Assembly (NCBI GenBank): GCA_024643405.1 | Contig: JAHENA010000004.1 | Location: forward strand, 1 to 64,000 | Length of the DNA stretch: 64,000 nucleotides | From: Flavobacteriales bacterium | GTDB lineage: Bacteria; Bacteroidota; Bacteroidia; Flavobacteriales; Flavobacteriaceae | Direction: 5' to 3' | Shown here: positions 1 through 7,504 of the stretch, piece by piece | Layout of the letters: each line of letters begins with the position of its first letter | How positions within the stretch are numbered: position 1 is the stretch's first letter | Program-made: the position numbers and the translations under genes | Notes under the pieces: generated by a model | The model's database searches: none | What the model was told of the DNA's origin: nothing | The model's input: the letters and a program-made list of their open reading frames with translations, nothing else

Positions 1-2
1 TC

Positions 3-1154
3 TCTTGTACAACAGATGATACGGCCGATATTATAATCAATGACAACAGTGATAATAGTGTGACAAATAATGTGACACCAGGTGGTGGGACACCAACAGG
101 GCAAACCATTTATTTAGCTGGCAGTTACGATTCAGATTTAACATTAGATCCAATTAACACATATATCCTAAATGGATCATTAATTATGCTAGATGGTACC
201 ACCTTAACAATTCCAGCGGGTATGACTATTAAGGCTTCTGCAAGTGGTGCTTCTGTATACATTGCTATTTCACAAGGCGCTAAAATTATAGCCAATGGTA
301 CTCCAAATGAGCCTATCGTTTTAACTTCTAATGCCACGAATCCTGCAGCAGGTGACTGGGGTGGTTTAATCCTTTTAGGAAAAGCGCCAATCAACTCAGT
401 AGTGGCTGGAGCTACTTCAACTTCAGAAATTGCCAGTTTACCTTACGGTGGAACAAATCCAACTGATAACTCAGGTACTATTCAATATTTACGTGTGGAG
501 TATTCTGGTGGTGCAGCTGATGGTCAGTCAGAAAATAACGGATTATCATTTTATGGTGTAGGAAATGGCACTACTGTTCAGTATGTGGAGTCCTTTGAAG
601 GTAAAGATGATGGTTTTGAGTTTTTTGGAGGAACCGTTGAAGTAAGCTTTTTATATTCAGTAAACAACCAGGATGATTCTATTGACTGGACTGAAGGCTT
701 CTCTGGAAAAATAACAAATGCCTATGTAAAACATGGTGCTGATCATGATAAAGGTATTGAAGCTGATGGGTACAATTCAGATTATGGTAATAATGCCAGT
801 CCTAAATTTTGGGCGAACCCAACCTTGACTAACATTACCATTATTGGCAATGGTTCTGCAACAGGTGAAGCCGTTAGATTAAGAGTTGGCACCAAAGCTA
901 CTTTGAATAACCTTTATATTCAAGGGTTTACAAAAGGGTTTGGAATTCATGGTGATGCTGGAGATAATCCAACTGGGGCTTGGGTATTAGATGGTTCTTT
1001 ACATACAACAGATGTTACTTTTTCTGATGTAACCACTAAATTAGACAACCAAACTACAGAGACGTTTACAGAATCTGATTTTATTACAGGAGATGGCAAT
1101 GGAACCATGACCGATTTCGCCACTTGGGGTGCTGGTTGGTCTAGAGTTAACTAA
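3..1154 (+). CDS. Secreted beta-helix-like surface protein, 5' end outside window
   Basis: The reading frame is open from base 3, so the ORF-track GTG start at 60 is only the first start codon inside the window and the true start lies upstream. The visible 383 codons have no membrane segment and are rich in G, N, T and D. Short repeating strands such as 'DWGGLILLGKAPIN', 'IQYLRVEYSGG' and 'DDGFEFFGGTVEV' suggest a right-handed beta-helix. This protein type is widespread in Bacteroidota, is often misannotated as 'multidrug transporter', and commonly follows a TonB-dependent receptor gene. The C-terminus ('WGAGWSRVN') carries no T9SS sorting domain. Its position beside the pst operon suggests, but does not prove, a role in phosphate-limited growth. 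Substrate unknown. Confidence 0.7.
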   Translation, partial: SCTTDDTADIIINDNSDNSVTNNVTPGGGTPTGQTIYLAGSYDSDLTLDPINTYILNGSLIMLDGTTLTIPAGMTIKASASGASVYIAISQGAKIIANGTPNEPIVLTSNATNPAAGDWGGLILLGKAPINSVVAGATSTSEIASLPYGGTNPTDNSGTIQYLRVEYSGGAADGQSENNGLSFYGVGNGTTVQYVESFEGKDDGFEFFGGTVEVSFLYSVNNQDDSIDWTEGFSGKITNAYVKHGADHDKGIEADGYNSDYGNNASPKFWANPTLTNITIIGNGSATGEAVRLRVGTKATLNNLYIQGFTKGFGIHGDAGDNPTGAWVLDGSLHTTDVTFSDVTTKLDNQTTETFTESDFITGDGNGTMTDFATWGAGWSRVN

Positions 1155-1174
1155 AAGTTCAATTCAATATAAAT

Positions 1175-1204
1175 AAAAAAGCATCCTAAAAAGGATGCTT
1201 TTTT
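1175..1204. terminator. Bidirectional rho-independent terminator
   Basis: Stem AAAAAGCATCC / GGATGCTTTTTT with a six-base loop and T runs on both strands. It lies between the ends of the convergent beta-helix-like gene and the MORN-like gene and can serve both. Confidence 0.85.
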
Positions 1205-1220
1205 AATATGTCTTGTTATT

Positions 1221-1574
1221 TTAAAAGTCTTCGTTATTTGATTTTTCCGATTCCTTTAAATTAGCAATAACATTAGTGCTATAATCTACTTCTTTTACTG
1301 TTTCTTTTGTCCAGTAAAACCATTTGCCGACTTTTTTCCCATTATCATAATTAGCTAGAACCGTTTTTTTGCCATCAGTATCAAAACTTAACCACTGTCC
1401 TTGAAGTTTACCATCTAAAGTATAAGTCCCAGTTTGACTCACTACTCCATTGTCATGATAATACGTAACCTCAATTAATTTAGTGTCTTCATTAAGTTTT
1501 AAAACTCTTTCCTTTTGAGCAAGAGAAACCATACCGATAAAACAAGCAAATAAAACTAACATGCCCTTTTTCAT
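1221..1574 (-). CDS. Small exported MORN-repeat-like protein
   Basis: 117 residues. The N-terminus (MKKGMLVLFACFIGMVSLAQ) is a clear Sec signal peptide ending in the AQ typical of this phylum. The mature part carries MORN/YwqK-like units: 'YYHDNGVVSQTGTYTLDGKLQGQW', then 'YDNGKKVGKWFYW'. Such proteins are often auto-annotated as 'YwqK family antitoxin', a name without functional support here. It is transcribed away from the porin-pst operon, has a well-formed promoter (1603-1633), and has phased TAACATTA repeats just upstream, so co-regulation by phosphate is plausible. Function unknown. Confidence 0.75.
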   Translation of the reverse strand: MKKGMLVLFACFIGMVSLAQKERVLKLNEDTKLIEVTYYHDNGVVSQTGTYTLDGKLQGQWLSFDTDGKKTVLANYDNGKKVGKWFYWTKETVKEVDYSTNVIANLKESEKSNNEDF

Positions 1575-1602
1575 AATTATGGGGTTTTAAATTATTAATA
1601 AT

Positions 1603-1633
1603 CAAATGTAAAACTAAATTTACATTTAAGCAA
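1603..1633 (-). promoter_or_regulatory. Bacteroidota-type promoter of the MORN-like gene
   Basis: Minus strand reads TTG, 20 bases, TACATTTG, an exact match to the Flavobacteriia TTG-N17-23-TAnnTTTG pattern. The gene starts about 29 bases downstream of the -7 element. Confidence 0.6.
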
Positions 1634-1640
1634 TAATTAC

Positions 1641-1662
1641 GTAACATTAAATTAACATTAGA
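1641..1662. promoter_or_regulatory. Tandem 11-bp repeats, Pho-box-like
   Basis: GTAACATTAAA followed directly by TTAACATTAGA: two units at one helical turn, directly upstream of the -33 element of the MORN-like gene. PhoB/PhoP boxes in other phyla also use 11-bp spacing (TTAACA-like hexamers in Bacillus). A matching pair sits in front of the porin-pst operon. Confidence 0.4.
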
Positions 1663-1844
1663 ATGACTTCACACAAATCTTTTAATCCCTAAATTAAACA
1701 CAAACCTTGATAGTTAATGATTAGTTAATATTTTCATTACAATTAGTTTATTTTATTGATTGATATTTGTTTGTGTTTTAAAATACAAATTAGTTATTCA
1801 TATAATCTATTAGTTTTTGTCGACTACATTATCATGAATCTAAT

Positions 1845-1874
1845 AACTGCCTTTGGCCAAGGCAGTTTTTTTAT
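1845..1874 (+). terminator. Orphan terminator upstream of the phosphate porin
   Basis: Arms AACTGCCT / AGGCAGTT around a GC-rich loop, followed by a T run on the plus strand. No plus-strand gene ends here, since the nearest gene upstream is transcribed the other way. It could end a small RNA or a short leader started within 1665-1840. The region 1665-1840 is otherwise AT-rich with no gene that I can see. Confidence 0.6.
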
Positions 1875-1892
1875 TTAAAAAATAACGATTAG

Positions 1893-1926
1893 GAAACATT
1901 CAGTTAACATTTGATTTAGACATTTG
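1893..1926 (+). promoter_or_regulatory. Candidate Pho box plus -7 element of the porin-pst operon
   Basis: GAAACATTCAG, TTAACATTTGA (11-bp phase), then GACATTTG, one base off the TAnnTTTG -7 consensus. No TTG -33 element is present; the repeats occupy that place, the layout expected for a promoter activated by a PhoB-type regulator. The start codon of the porin is 27 bases further on. Confidence 0.45.
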
Positions 1927-1952
1927 CAGCGACAAAAATTAATAAATCAATT

Positions 1953-3137
1953 ATGAAACTTAAATTATTAGTAGTATCCTTTTTTACATTTTTTATTGTT
2001 AGTGCTCAAGAAACACCAGCTCCAAAATTTGGCAAAGGAATTTTAAATCTTAAAGGGCAAGACAGTAGCTGGTCAATGAAAATTGGAGCAAGATTTCAAT
2101 TTTTAGCAACTTCACTGATGGCAGATGGAGAGAACCCTGAAACAAGCTTTTTGATTCGTCGTGCCCGATTAAAATTTGATGGATTTGCCGTTTCACCAAA
2201 ACTAGAATATAAACTGGAGTTAGGTCTGTCTAACAGAGATATGTCAGGTGTCTCTGCATTTACAGGAAATACCCCTCTGTATGTCATGGATGCGGTCTTA
2301 AAATATAATTTTTATCAGAATTTTGAACTTTGGGTGGGTCAAACAAAACTTCCTGGGAACAGAGAACGTGTCATATCTTCAGCGAATATGCAACAAGTAG
2401 ACCGTTCAATTCTAAACGCCAGATTTAATATAGATCGTGATATGGGTTTTCAACTGAGACACCATTTTACAATTTCTGATCATTTTGTAGTCAAGGAAAT
2501 ATTTGCACTTTCTCAAGGTGAAGGTAGGAATGTGGTAACTGGCAACTTAGGTGGTCATCAATATACAGGCCGTATCGAGCTTTTACCTATGGGTAACTTC
2601 ACAGGTAATAGTGATTACTCAGGTTCAGATTTAAAAAGAGAACAAACGCCAAAACTTGCTTTAGGGGTTTCTTATGATCATAACAATAACGCTGTAAGAG
2701 AGAGAAGCAACCAAGGGTCTTATATGGTCACTGATAATGGGTTTTATGAGACAAACATCAACACGTTATTTATTGATGCCATGTTTAAATATAAAGGATT
2801 TAGTTTAATGGCTGAATATGCAGACAGAAATGCTAAAGATCCTATTGCAAAAAATTCTGATGGTACTGCCACTGGAGACATAGTGGAGGTAGGAAAAGGA
2901 CTGAATCTTCAAAGCGGTTACTTATTTAAAAATAACTGGGAAGTTTCGGGAAGATATTCAACTGTAGAATTAGATAAAGCCATTACAGGAGTTGATCCTG
3001 AAAAGCAATATACACTTGGGCTTTCAAAATTTATAGTGGGGCATAGTTTAAAAGTACAAACTGATGTTAGCCTTATTGATGTGGCTAATAGAGGAGATGA
3101 AGTTTTATATCGTTTACAATTTGATATCCATTTCTAA
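1953..3137 (+). CDS. Phosphate-selective porin, OprO/OprP family
   Basis: 394 residues, close to the usual length of the family. A signal peptide (residues 1-18, ending SAQ) is followed by a 16- to 18-strand barrel pattern of alternating residues with basic patches ('FLIRRARLKFDGF', 'RDMGFQLRHHF') and a C-terminal aromatic strand ending in F ('LYRLQFDIHF'). OprP-type porins form outer-membrane channels for phosphate or polyphosphate, with arginine and lysine ladders in the pore. The gene is first in a probable operon, 27 bases ahead of pstS, downstream of the Pho-box-like repeats. The neighbourhood makes phosphate the likely substrate. Confidence 0.85.
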   Translation: MKLKLLVVSFFTFFIVSAQETPAPKFGKGILNLKGQDSSWSMKIGARFQFLATSLMADGENPETSFLIRRARLKFDGFAVSPKLEYKLELGLSNRDMSGVSAFTGNTPLYVMDAVLKYNFYQNFELWVGQTKLPGNRERVISSANMQQVDRSILNARFNIDRDMGFQLRHHFTISDHFVVKEIFALSQGEGRNVVTGNLGGHQYTGRIELLPMGNFTGNSDYSGSDLKREQTPKLALGVSYDHNNNAVRERSNQGSYMVTDNGFYETNINTLFIDAMFKYKGFSLMAEYADRNAKDPIAKNSDGTATGDIVEVGKGLNLQSGYLFKNNWEVSGRYSTVELDKAITGVDPEKQYTLGLSKFIVGHSLKVQTDVSLIDVANRGDEVLYRLQFDIHF

Positions 3138-3164
3138 AAAATAACAATCATATATCAAGAAATC

Positions 3165-4106
3165 ATGAAAAAAAGTATATTAATTATTTCTCTTGCATTT
3201 TTAGCAATTGCTTGCGGAAACAAAAAATCAAACACCCAAGAAGGTACCGAGACTCCACTAAGTGGAACTGTTGCAATAGATGGTTCAGGAACAGTGTTTC
3301 CAGTCTCTGAAGCTGTAGCTGAAGAATTTTTAGCAGAAGAACCAAATGTAAAAGTAACTGTTGGCGAAAGTGGAACAGGTGGTGGTTTTAAAAAGTTTGG
3401 TGCAGGAGTCATTGACATTAGCGATGCCTCAAGAGACATTAAAGGGAAAGAGATTGAACTTTGTAAAGAAAACGGTATTGAGTACGTTCAGTTAACTGTG
3501 GCTTTAGACGGAATCACAGTTGTTGTAAATAAAGACAACACTTGGGCAACTTCAATGACAACTGAAGAATTAAAAAAATTATGGGAACCCAACAGTAAAA
3601 TAACCAAATGGAACCAAATTAGAAACGAATGGCCAAATGAAGAAATCCATTTATATGGACCAAATACTTCTCACGGGACCTATGACTTCTTTACTGAAGT
3701 TATTATGGGTGAATCTGGTGCAAGTAGAACTGATTATAACGCTGTATCTGATTATAACGTCGCCGTTCAAGGTATTGAAAAGGACAAAAATGCTTTAGGA
3801 TACTTTGGATTATCTTACTACGAAGAAAATAAAGATAAATTAGGTGTTGTGGGAATTGATAATGGAAATGGTGCTGTTTTACCTAGTATTGAAACTGTCG
3901 CTAATAATACATATGCTCCATTATCACGTTCATTGTTCATTTTTGTAAGTAAAAAATCTGCTCAAAGACCAGAGGTTAAGAAATTTGTAGAGTTTTATCT
4001 TGACAATGCTCCGGAATTGTGTAAAGAAGTTGGATATGTTCCAATGCCAAAAAGTGGATATGACGCTCAAAAAGAAGCATTCAAGAATGCGATGAGTGGT
4101 CAATAA
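3165..4106 (+). CDS. pstS: Phosphate ABC transporter substrate-binding lipoprotein PstS
   Basis: 313 residues. A lipobox ends at Cys17 ('LAIAC'), so the protein is lipid-anchored in the periplasm. The phosphate-binding loops are visible as 'DGSGTVFP' (from residue 39), 'GESGTGGGF' and 'DASRDI'; the 'PNTSHGTYDFF' segment provides the second-lobe contact typical of PstS. It delivers phosphate to PstCAB. It is followed by a perfect intercistronic hairpin (4131-4155) and then pstC. The downstream genes confirm the assignment. Confidence 0.95.
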   Translation: MKKSILIISLAFLAIACGNKKSNTQEGTETPLSGTVAIDGSGTVFPVSEAVAEEFLAEEPNVKVTVGESGTGGGFKKFGAGVIDISDASRDIKGKEIELCKENGIEYVQLTVALDGITVVVNKDNTWATSMTTEELKKLWEPNSKITKWNQIRNEWPNEEIHLYGPNTSHGTYDFFTEVIMGESGASRTDYNAVSDYNVAVQGIEKDKNALGYFGLSYYEENKDKLGVVGIDNGNGAVLPSIETVANNTYAPLSRSLFIFVSKKSAQRPEVKKFVEFYLDNAPELCKEVGYVPMPKSGYDAQKEAFKNAMSGQ

Positions 4107-4130
4107 AACTTTTGCAAATCATTATATTGT

Positions 4131-4155
4131 GCCGGTAAGATATTTTCTTACCGGC
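4131..4155 (+). promoter_or_regulatory. Perfect hairpin between pstS and pstC
   Basis: GCCGGTAAGA, five-base loop TATTT, TCTTACCGGC. It is not followed by a T run, so it is unlikely to be a full terminator. Its 3' arm ends 11 bases before the pstC ATG. Such hairpins between a binding-protein gene and its permease commonly protect the upstream message, giving more PstS than PstC. Confidence 0.65.
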
Positions 4156-4166
4156 TATTATTGTCT

Positions 4167-5042
4167 ATGAAACTAAAAGAAAAAATAATTGAAATATTAT
4201 TGAAGTTTTGTGCTTCAATTACAATATTCACCACTATTGGTATTATTGCAGTCCTTTTATTTGAAAGTATTGCCTTTTTTAAAAACGTATCAATAGTTGA
4301 GTTTTTTACAGACACACAATGGACTCCTTTATTTAGTGAAAAACATTTTGGTATTTTATCTTTAGTATCTGGCACATTTCTAACTGCGGCCATTGCCATT
4401 ATTGTGGCACTTCCCATAGGGTTGACAATTGCCATTTATTTAAATATGTATGCCCCTAAAAGTTTTAGAAAAACCTTAAAACCAATTTTAGAAATTTTAG
4501 CTGCGATACCAACAGTTGTTTACGGGTTTTTTGCATTAACAATTGTAACGCCATTTTTACAGAATATTTATCCGGATTTAGAAACATTTAATTCATTATC
4601 AGCCGGACTTGTAATGGGTATCATGATTATCCCGTTTATTTCTTCCTTAAGTGAAGATGCATTATATGCTGTTCCAAAATCTTTAAAGGAAGCTTCTTTT
4701 GGCATGGGTTCTACCCGTTTTCAAACCGCTATAAAAGTCATGGTGCCAGCCGCTTCTTCAGGTATTATTGTATCGGTCATCTTGGCAATTTCAAGAGCTA
4801 TCGGGGAAACTATGATTGTGGCTATAGCCGCTGGTCAGCAAGCGCAATTCTCATTAGACCCAACCATCCCAACCCAAACCATAACCTCTTACATAGTACA
4901 GGTTAGTATGGGAGATGCGCCTCAAGGTTCTATAGAATACAAAACTATTTTTGCCGCCGGTTTAACCTTATTTTTATTTACATTTTTATTAAATACTATT
5001 AGTTTTTGGATTAAGAAAAAGTATCAAGAAAAATATGAATAA
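4167..5042 (+). CDS. pstC: Phosphate ABC transporter permease PstC
   Basis: 291 residues from the ATG at 4167; the ORF track starts at a TTG two codons earlier, which is less likely. Six membrane segments, with the permease coupling motif '[30 protein letters not shown]' containing the EAA loop (EASFGMG) that contacts PstB. '[10 protein letters not shown]' is the conserved PstC/PstA segment. It forms the inner-membrane pore together with PstA, which its 3' end overlaps by 8 bases, indicating translational coupling. Confidence 0.95.
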   Translation: MKLKEKIIEILLKFCASITIFTTIGIIAVLLFESIAFFKNVSIVEFFTDTQWTPLFSEKHFGILSLVSGTFLTAAIAIIVALPIGLTIAIYLNMYAPKSFRKTLKPILEILAAIPTVVYGFFALTIVTPFLQNIYPDLETFNSLSAGLVMGIMIIPFISSLSEDALYAVPKSLKEASFGMGSTRFQTAIKVMVPAASSGIIVSVILAISRAIGETMIVAIAAGQQAQFSLDPTIPTQTITSYIVQVSMGDAPQGSIEYKTIFAAGLTLFLFTFLLNTISFWIKKKYQEKYE

Positions 5043-5889
5043 CTTACAAAAAAATAAACTTATAGACACCACCTTTAAAACAGTTGGTTTGTTATTTACA
5101 TTATTAGGTATTCTAATATTAATAATTTTACTATACAATATTATCCGTGTAGGTTATACACGAATTAACTGGGAGTTTTTAACGAGTTTACCATCAAGAA
5201 AACCTGAAAGAGCAGGTATTTATACTGCTATAATTGGCACATTAGATTTAATGCTGTTAACCATTATTTTTGCAATCCCCGTAGGTATTGGTGCAGGGCT
5301 TTATTTAGAAGAATATGCCAAAAAATCTCGTTTGTCAACATTGTTAGAAATTAACATTGCAAATTTAGCGGGTGTTCCTTCAATCATTTACGGATTATTG
5401 GGCTTAGGAATTTTTGTGCGCTTTTTTGGATTTGGAGGCAGCATATTATCTGGAGCTTTAACCTTATCATTACTTATATTACCTATCATCATTGTAGCCA
5501 CCAGAGAAGCTATAAAAGCAGTGCCCCCTTCTTTAAAAGAAGCTTCCTTTGCTTTAGGTGCTTCAAAATGGCAAACATTACAGAAAGTGGTTTTACCATC
5601 CTCTTTTGGGGGTATCTTAACAGGTGTGATATTATCTTTATCAAGAGCCATAGGGGAAACAGCTCCTTTAATAGTAGTTGGTGCCATGGCTTATGTGCCC
5701 TTTGTACCACATTCCCTTTTTGATACATTTTCTATTTTACCGATGCAAATTTTTACCTGGACCACACGTCCGCAAGAAGGATTTGCAATAGCTGCCGCGG
5801 CCGCGATTATTATCATATTAGTCATTACATTTGTAATGAATGGCGTCGCAGTTTATCTTAGAAATAAATGGCAAAATAAATTGAGTTAG
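5035..5889 (+). CDS. pstA: Phosphate ABC transporter permease PstA
   Basis: 284 residues with six membrane segments. The EAA coupling loop is '[22 protein letters not shown]', followed by '[15 protein letters not shown]', the diagnostic PstA/PstC signature. It pairs with PstC to form the permease. The start overlaps pstC by 8 bases and the stop lies two bases before the pstB ATG, so the three genes are read as one message. Length is normal for the family. Confidence 0.95.
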   Translation: MNNLQKNKLIDTTFKTVGLLFTLLGILILIILLYNIIRVGYTRINWEFLTSLPSRKPERAGIYTAIIGTLDLMLLTIIFAIPVGIGAGLYLEEYAKKSRLSTLLEINIANLAGVPSIIYGLLGLGIFVRFFGFGGSILSGALTLSLLILPIIIVATREAIKAVPPSLKEASFALGASKWQTLQKVVLPSSFGGILTGVILSLSRAIGETAPLIVVGAMAYVPFVPHSLFDTFSILPMQIFTWTTRPQEGFAIAAAAAIIIILVITFVMNGVAVYLRNKWQNKLS

Positions 5890-5891
5890 CT

Positions 5892-6707
5892 ATGGAAACA
5901 ACAATAGAACAAACATTACCAATGGACAAAATAGTAGATAAATCATTAAAAAAAACACATACCATTGAAGTTAATGATGCCAAAGTCTGGTATGGTGATT
6001 TTATGGCAATAAAAGGTATTGACATGGTTATTAAACCAAATACCGTCACTTCTTTTATTGGTCCTTCTGGTTGTGGAAAATCAACGTTTCTCCGATTATT
6101 TAATAGAATGAATGATTATGTTGATGGATTTAAAATGGAAGGAAAAATTAAAGTCAATGGCAGAAACATCTATAAGGACAAAGTACACGTAGAAGAATTA
6201 CGTAAAGAAATTGGCATGGTTTTTCAAAAACCTAATCCATTTCCAAAATCTATATTTGAAAACGTTGCTTATGGCTTGAAAATACAAGGAATAAAAGACA
6301 AAAAACTTATTAATGACCGCGTTGAAAAGGCTTTAAAACAAGCGGATCTTTGGGAAGATGTCAAAGACAATTTAAAAAAATCGGCATTAACACTTTCAGG
6401 AGGGCAACAACAGCGCTTATGTATTGCAAGAACTCTGGCTGTAGAACCTTCTATTATATTAATGGATGAACCTACTTCAGCATTAGATCCAATTTCTACT
6501 TCAAAAATTGAAGATCTTATTTTTGAGTTGAAAGAAAAGTACACCATAATAATTGTGACCCACAATATGCAGCAGGCAAGTAGAATTAGTGATTATACCG
6601 CTTTTTTCTATTTAGGCAACCTTATTGAATTTGACAAAACAAAAAATATTTTCACAAACCCGCAAAAACAACAAACCGAAAACTACATTACAGGTCGTTT
6701 CGGATAA
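5892..6707 (+). CDS. pstB: Phosphate ABC transporter ATPase PstB
   Basis: 271 residues. Walker [10 protein letters not shown] at 57-65, Q-loop '[10 protein letters not shown]' (the phosphate-importer form), ABC signature 'LSGGQQQR' near 170, Walker B '[12 protein letters not shown]' near 190, H-loop 'VTHNMQQ'. All catalytic residues are intact. It powers PstCA. The N-terminal 25 residues before the first beta strand are longer than in E. coli, so a start at the internal Met11 is possible, but the ATG two bases after pstA fits the operon spacing best. Confidence 0.95.
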   Translation: METTIEQTLPMDKIVDKSLKKTHTIEVNDAKVWYGDFMAIKGIDMVIKPNTVTSFIGPSGCGKSTFLRLFNRMNDYVDGFKMEGKIKVNGRNIYKDKVHVEELRKEIGMVFQKPNPFPKSIFENVAYGLKIQGIKDKKLINDRVEKALKQADLWEDVKDNLKKSALTLSGGQQQRLCIARTLAVEPSIILMDEPTSALDPISTSKIEDLIFELKEKYTIIIVTHNMQQASRISDYTAFFYLGNLIEFDKTKNIFTNPQKQQTENYITGRFG

Positions 6708-6718
6708 TTATAATTATT

Positions 6719-7381
6719 ATGCAAAATGTAACTTACCATCGTGAAGCATTAAATCAAAGTGGCATTGAAATGCTTTCTATGTGCAAATCTCAATTGCAAA
6801 AATCGAAAGAATCCTTTGTAAATCACGATAGTGATTTAGCAGAAGAGGTTATTCGAAATGAAACGCGAGTAAATGCTCTTGATTTAAAAATTGAAAAAGA
6901 CTGTGAAAAATTCATTGCTCTTTATACGCCAGTAGCAATTGATTTAAGATTTGTAATAGCCCTTCTTAAAATAAATTCTGAATTAGAACGTATAGCCGAC
7001 CATGCTTATGGTATCTCAAAATATGTTATTGATATTGACAATATAATACCCCCTCATTTGCTCACGGTTACTCAGTTTGATGAGATGTATGATACTATAT
7101 TGGTAATGATGGATATGGTAACAGAAGCTTATGAAAATAAAGATGTCAAAATTGCCAGAAAAGTATTTAAAAAAGATAAAATATTAGATAAAATCAATAT
7201 AAATTCCTTCAAAGTTTTAGAAGAAGAAATAAAAAAAGACAATAGTATTATAACAGAAGCCTTAATCTTATTATCAGTTGTAAAAAAGATGGAAAGAGTT
7301 GGAGACTTAATAAAAAACATCGCTGAAGAAATTATATTTTATATAGATGCTGAGGTGCTTAAACATCAGAATAAGAAATAA
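6719..7381 (+). CDS. phoU: Phosphate signalling protein PhoU
   Basis: 220 residues, all helical, two PhoU repeats of three helices each. The metal-site-like motifs 'LERIADHAYGISKYV' and 'MERVGDLIKNIAEEI' match the E/DxxxD patterns of the family. PhoU links the state of PstSCAB to the PhoR-PhoB two-component system and represses the Pho regulon when phosphate is ample. It lies 11 bases after pstB as the last gene of the operon. No phoR or phoB gene is in the window. Confidence 0.93.
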   Translation: MQNVTYHREALNQSGIEMLSMCKSQLQKSKESFVNHDSDLAEEVIRNETRVNALDLKIEKDCEKFIALYTPVAIDLRFVIALLKINSELERIADHAYGISKYVIDIDNIIPPHLLTVTQFDEMYDTILVMMDMVTEAYENKDVKIARKVFKKDKILDKININSFKVLEEEIKKDNSIITEALILLSVVKKMERVGDLIKNIAEEIIFYIDAEVLKHQNKK

Positions 7382-7472
7382 AACACAACCTATAACGGAT
7401 AGTTAATGGATGCTTTCAAGGTCCCCTTTTTAAATCTTATTGTTTAAATAACCTTAGAAAAAATTATTTAAG

Positions 7473-7480
7473 TATTTTTG
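7473..7480 (+). promoter_or_regulatory. -7 element (TATTTTTG) of the Pit-family gene
   Basis: Exact match to TAnnTTTG, 24 bases before the ATG of the Pit gene, in a 123-base gap after phoU. No clear -33 TTG. It suggests that the low-affinity transporter is expressed separately from pst. Confidence 0.4.
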
Positions 7481-7504
7481 CTTCATTACTATTAACAAAT
7501 TTTT

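Noticed and set aside
5388-5728. Antisense ORFs opposite pstA
   Set aside because: Low-complexity shadow frames of a conserved permease.
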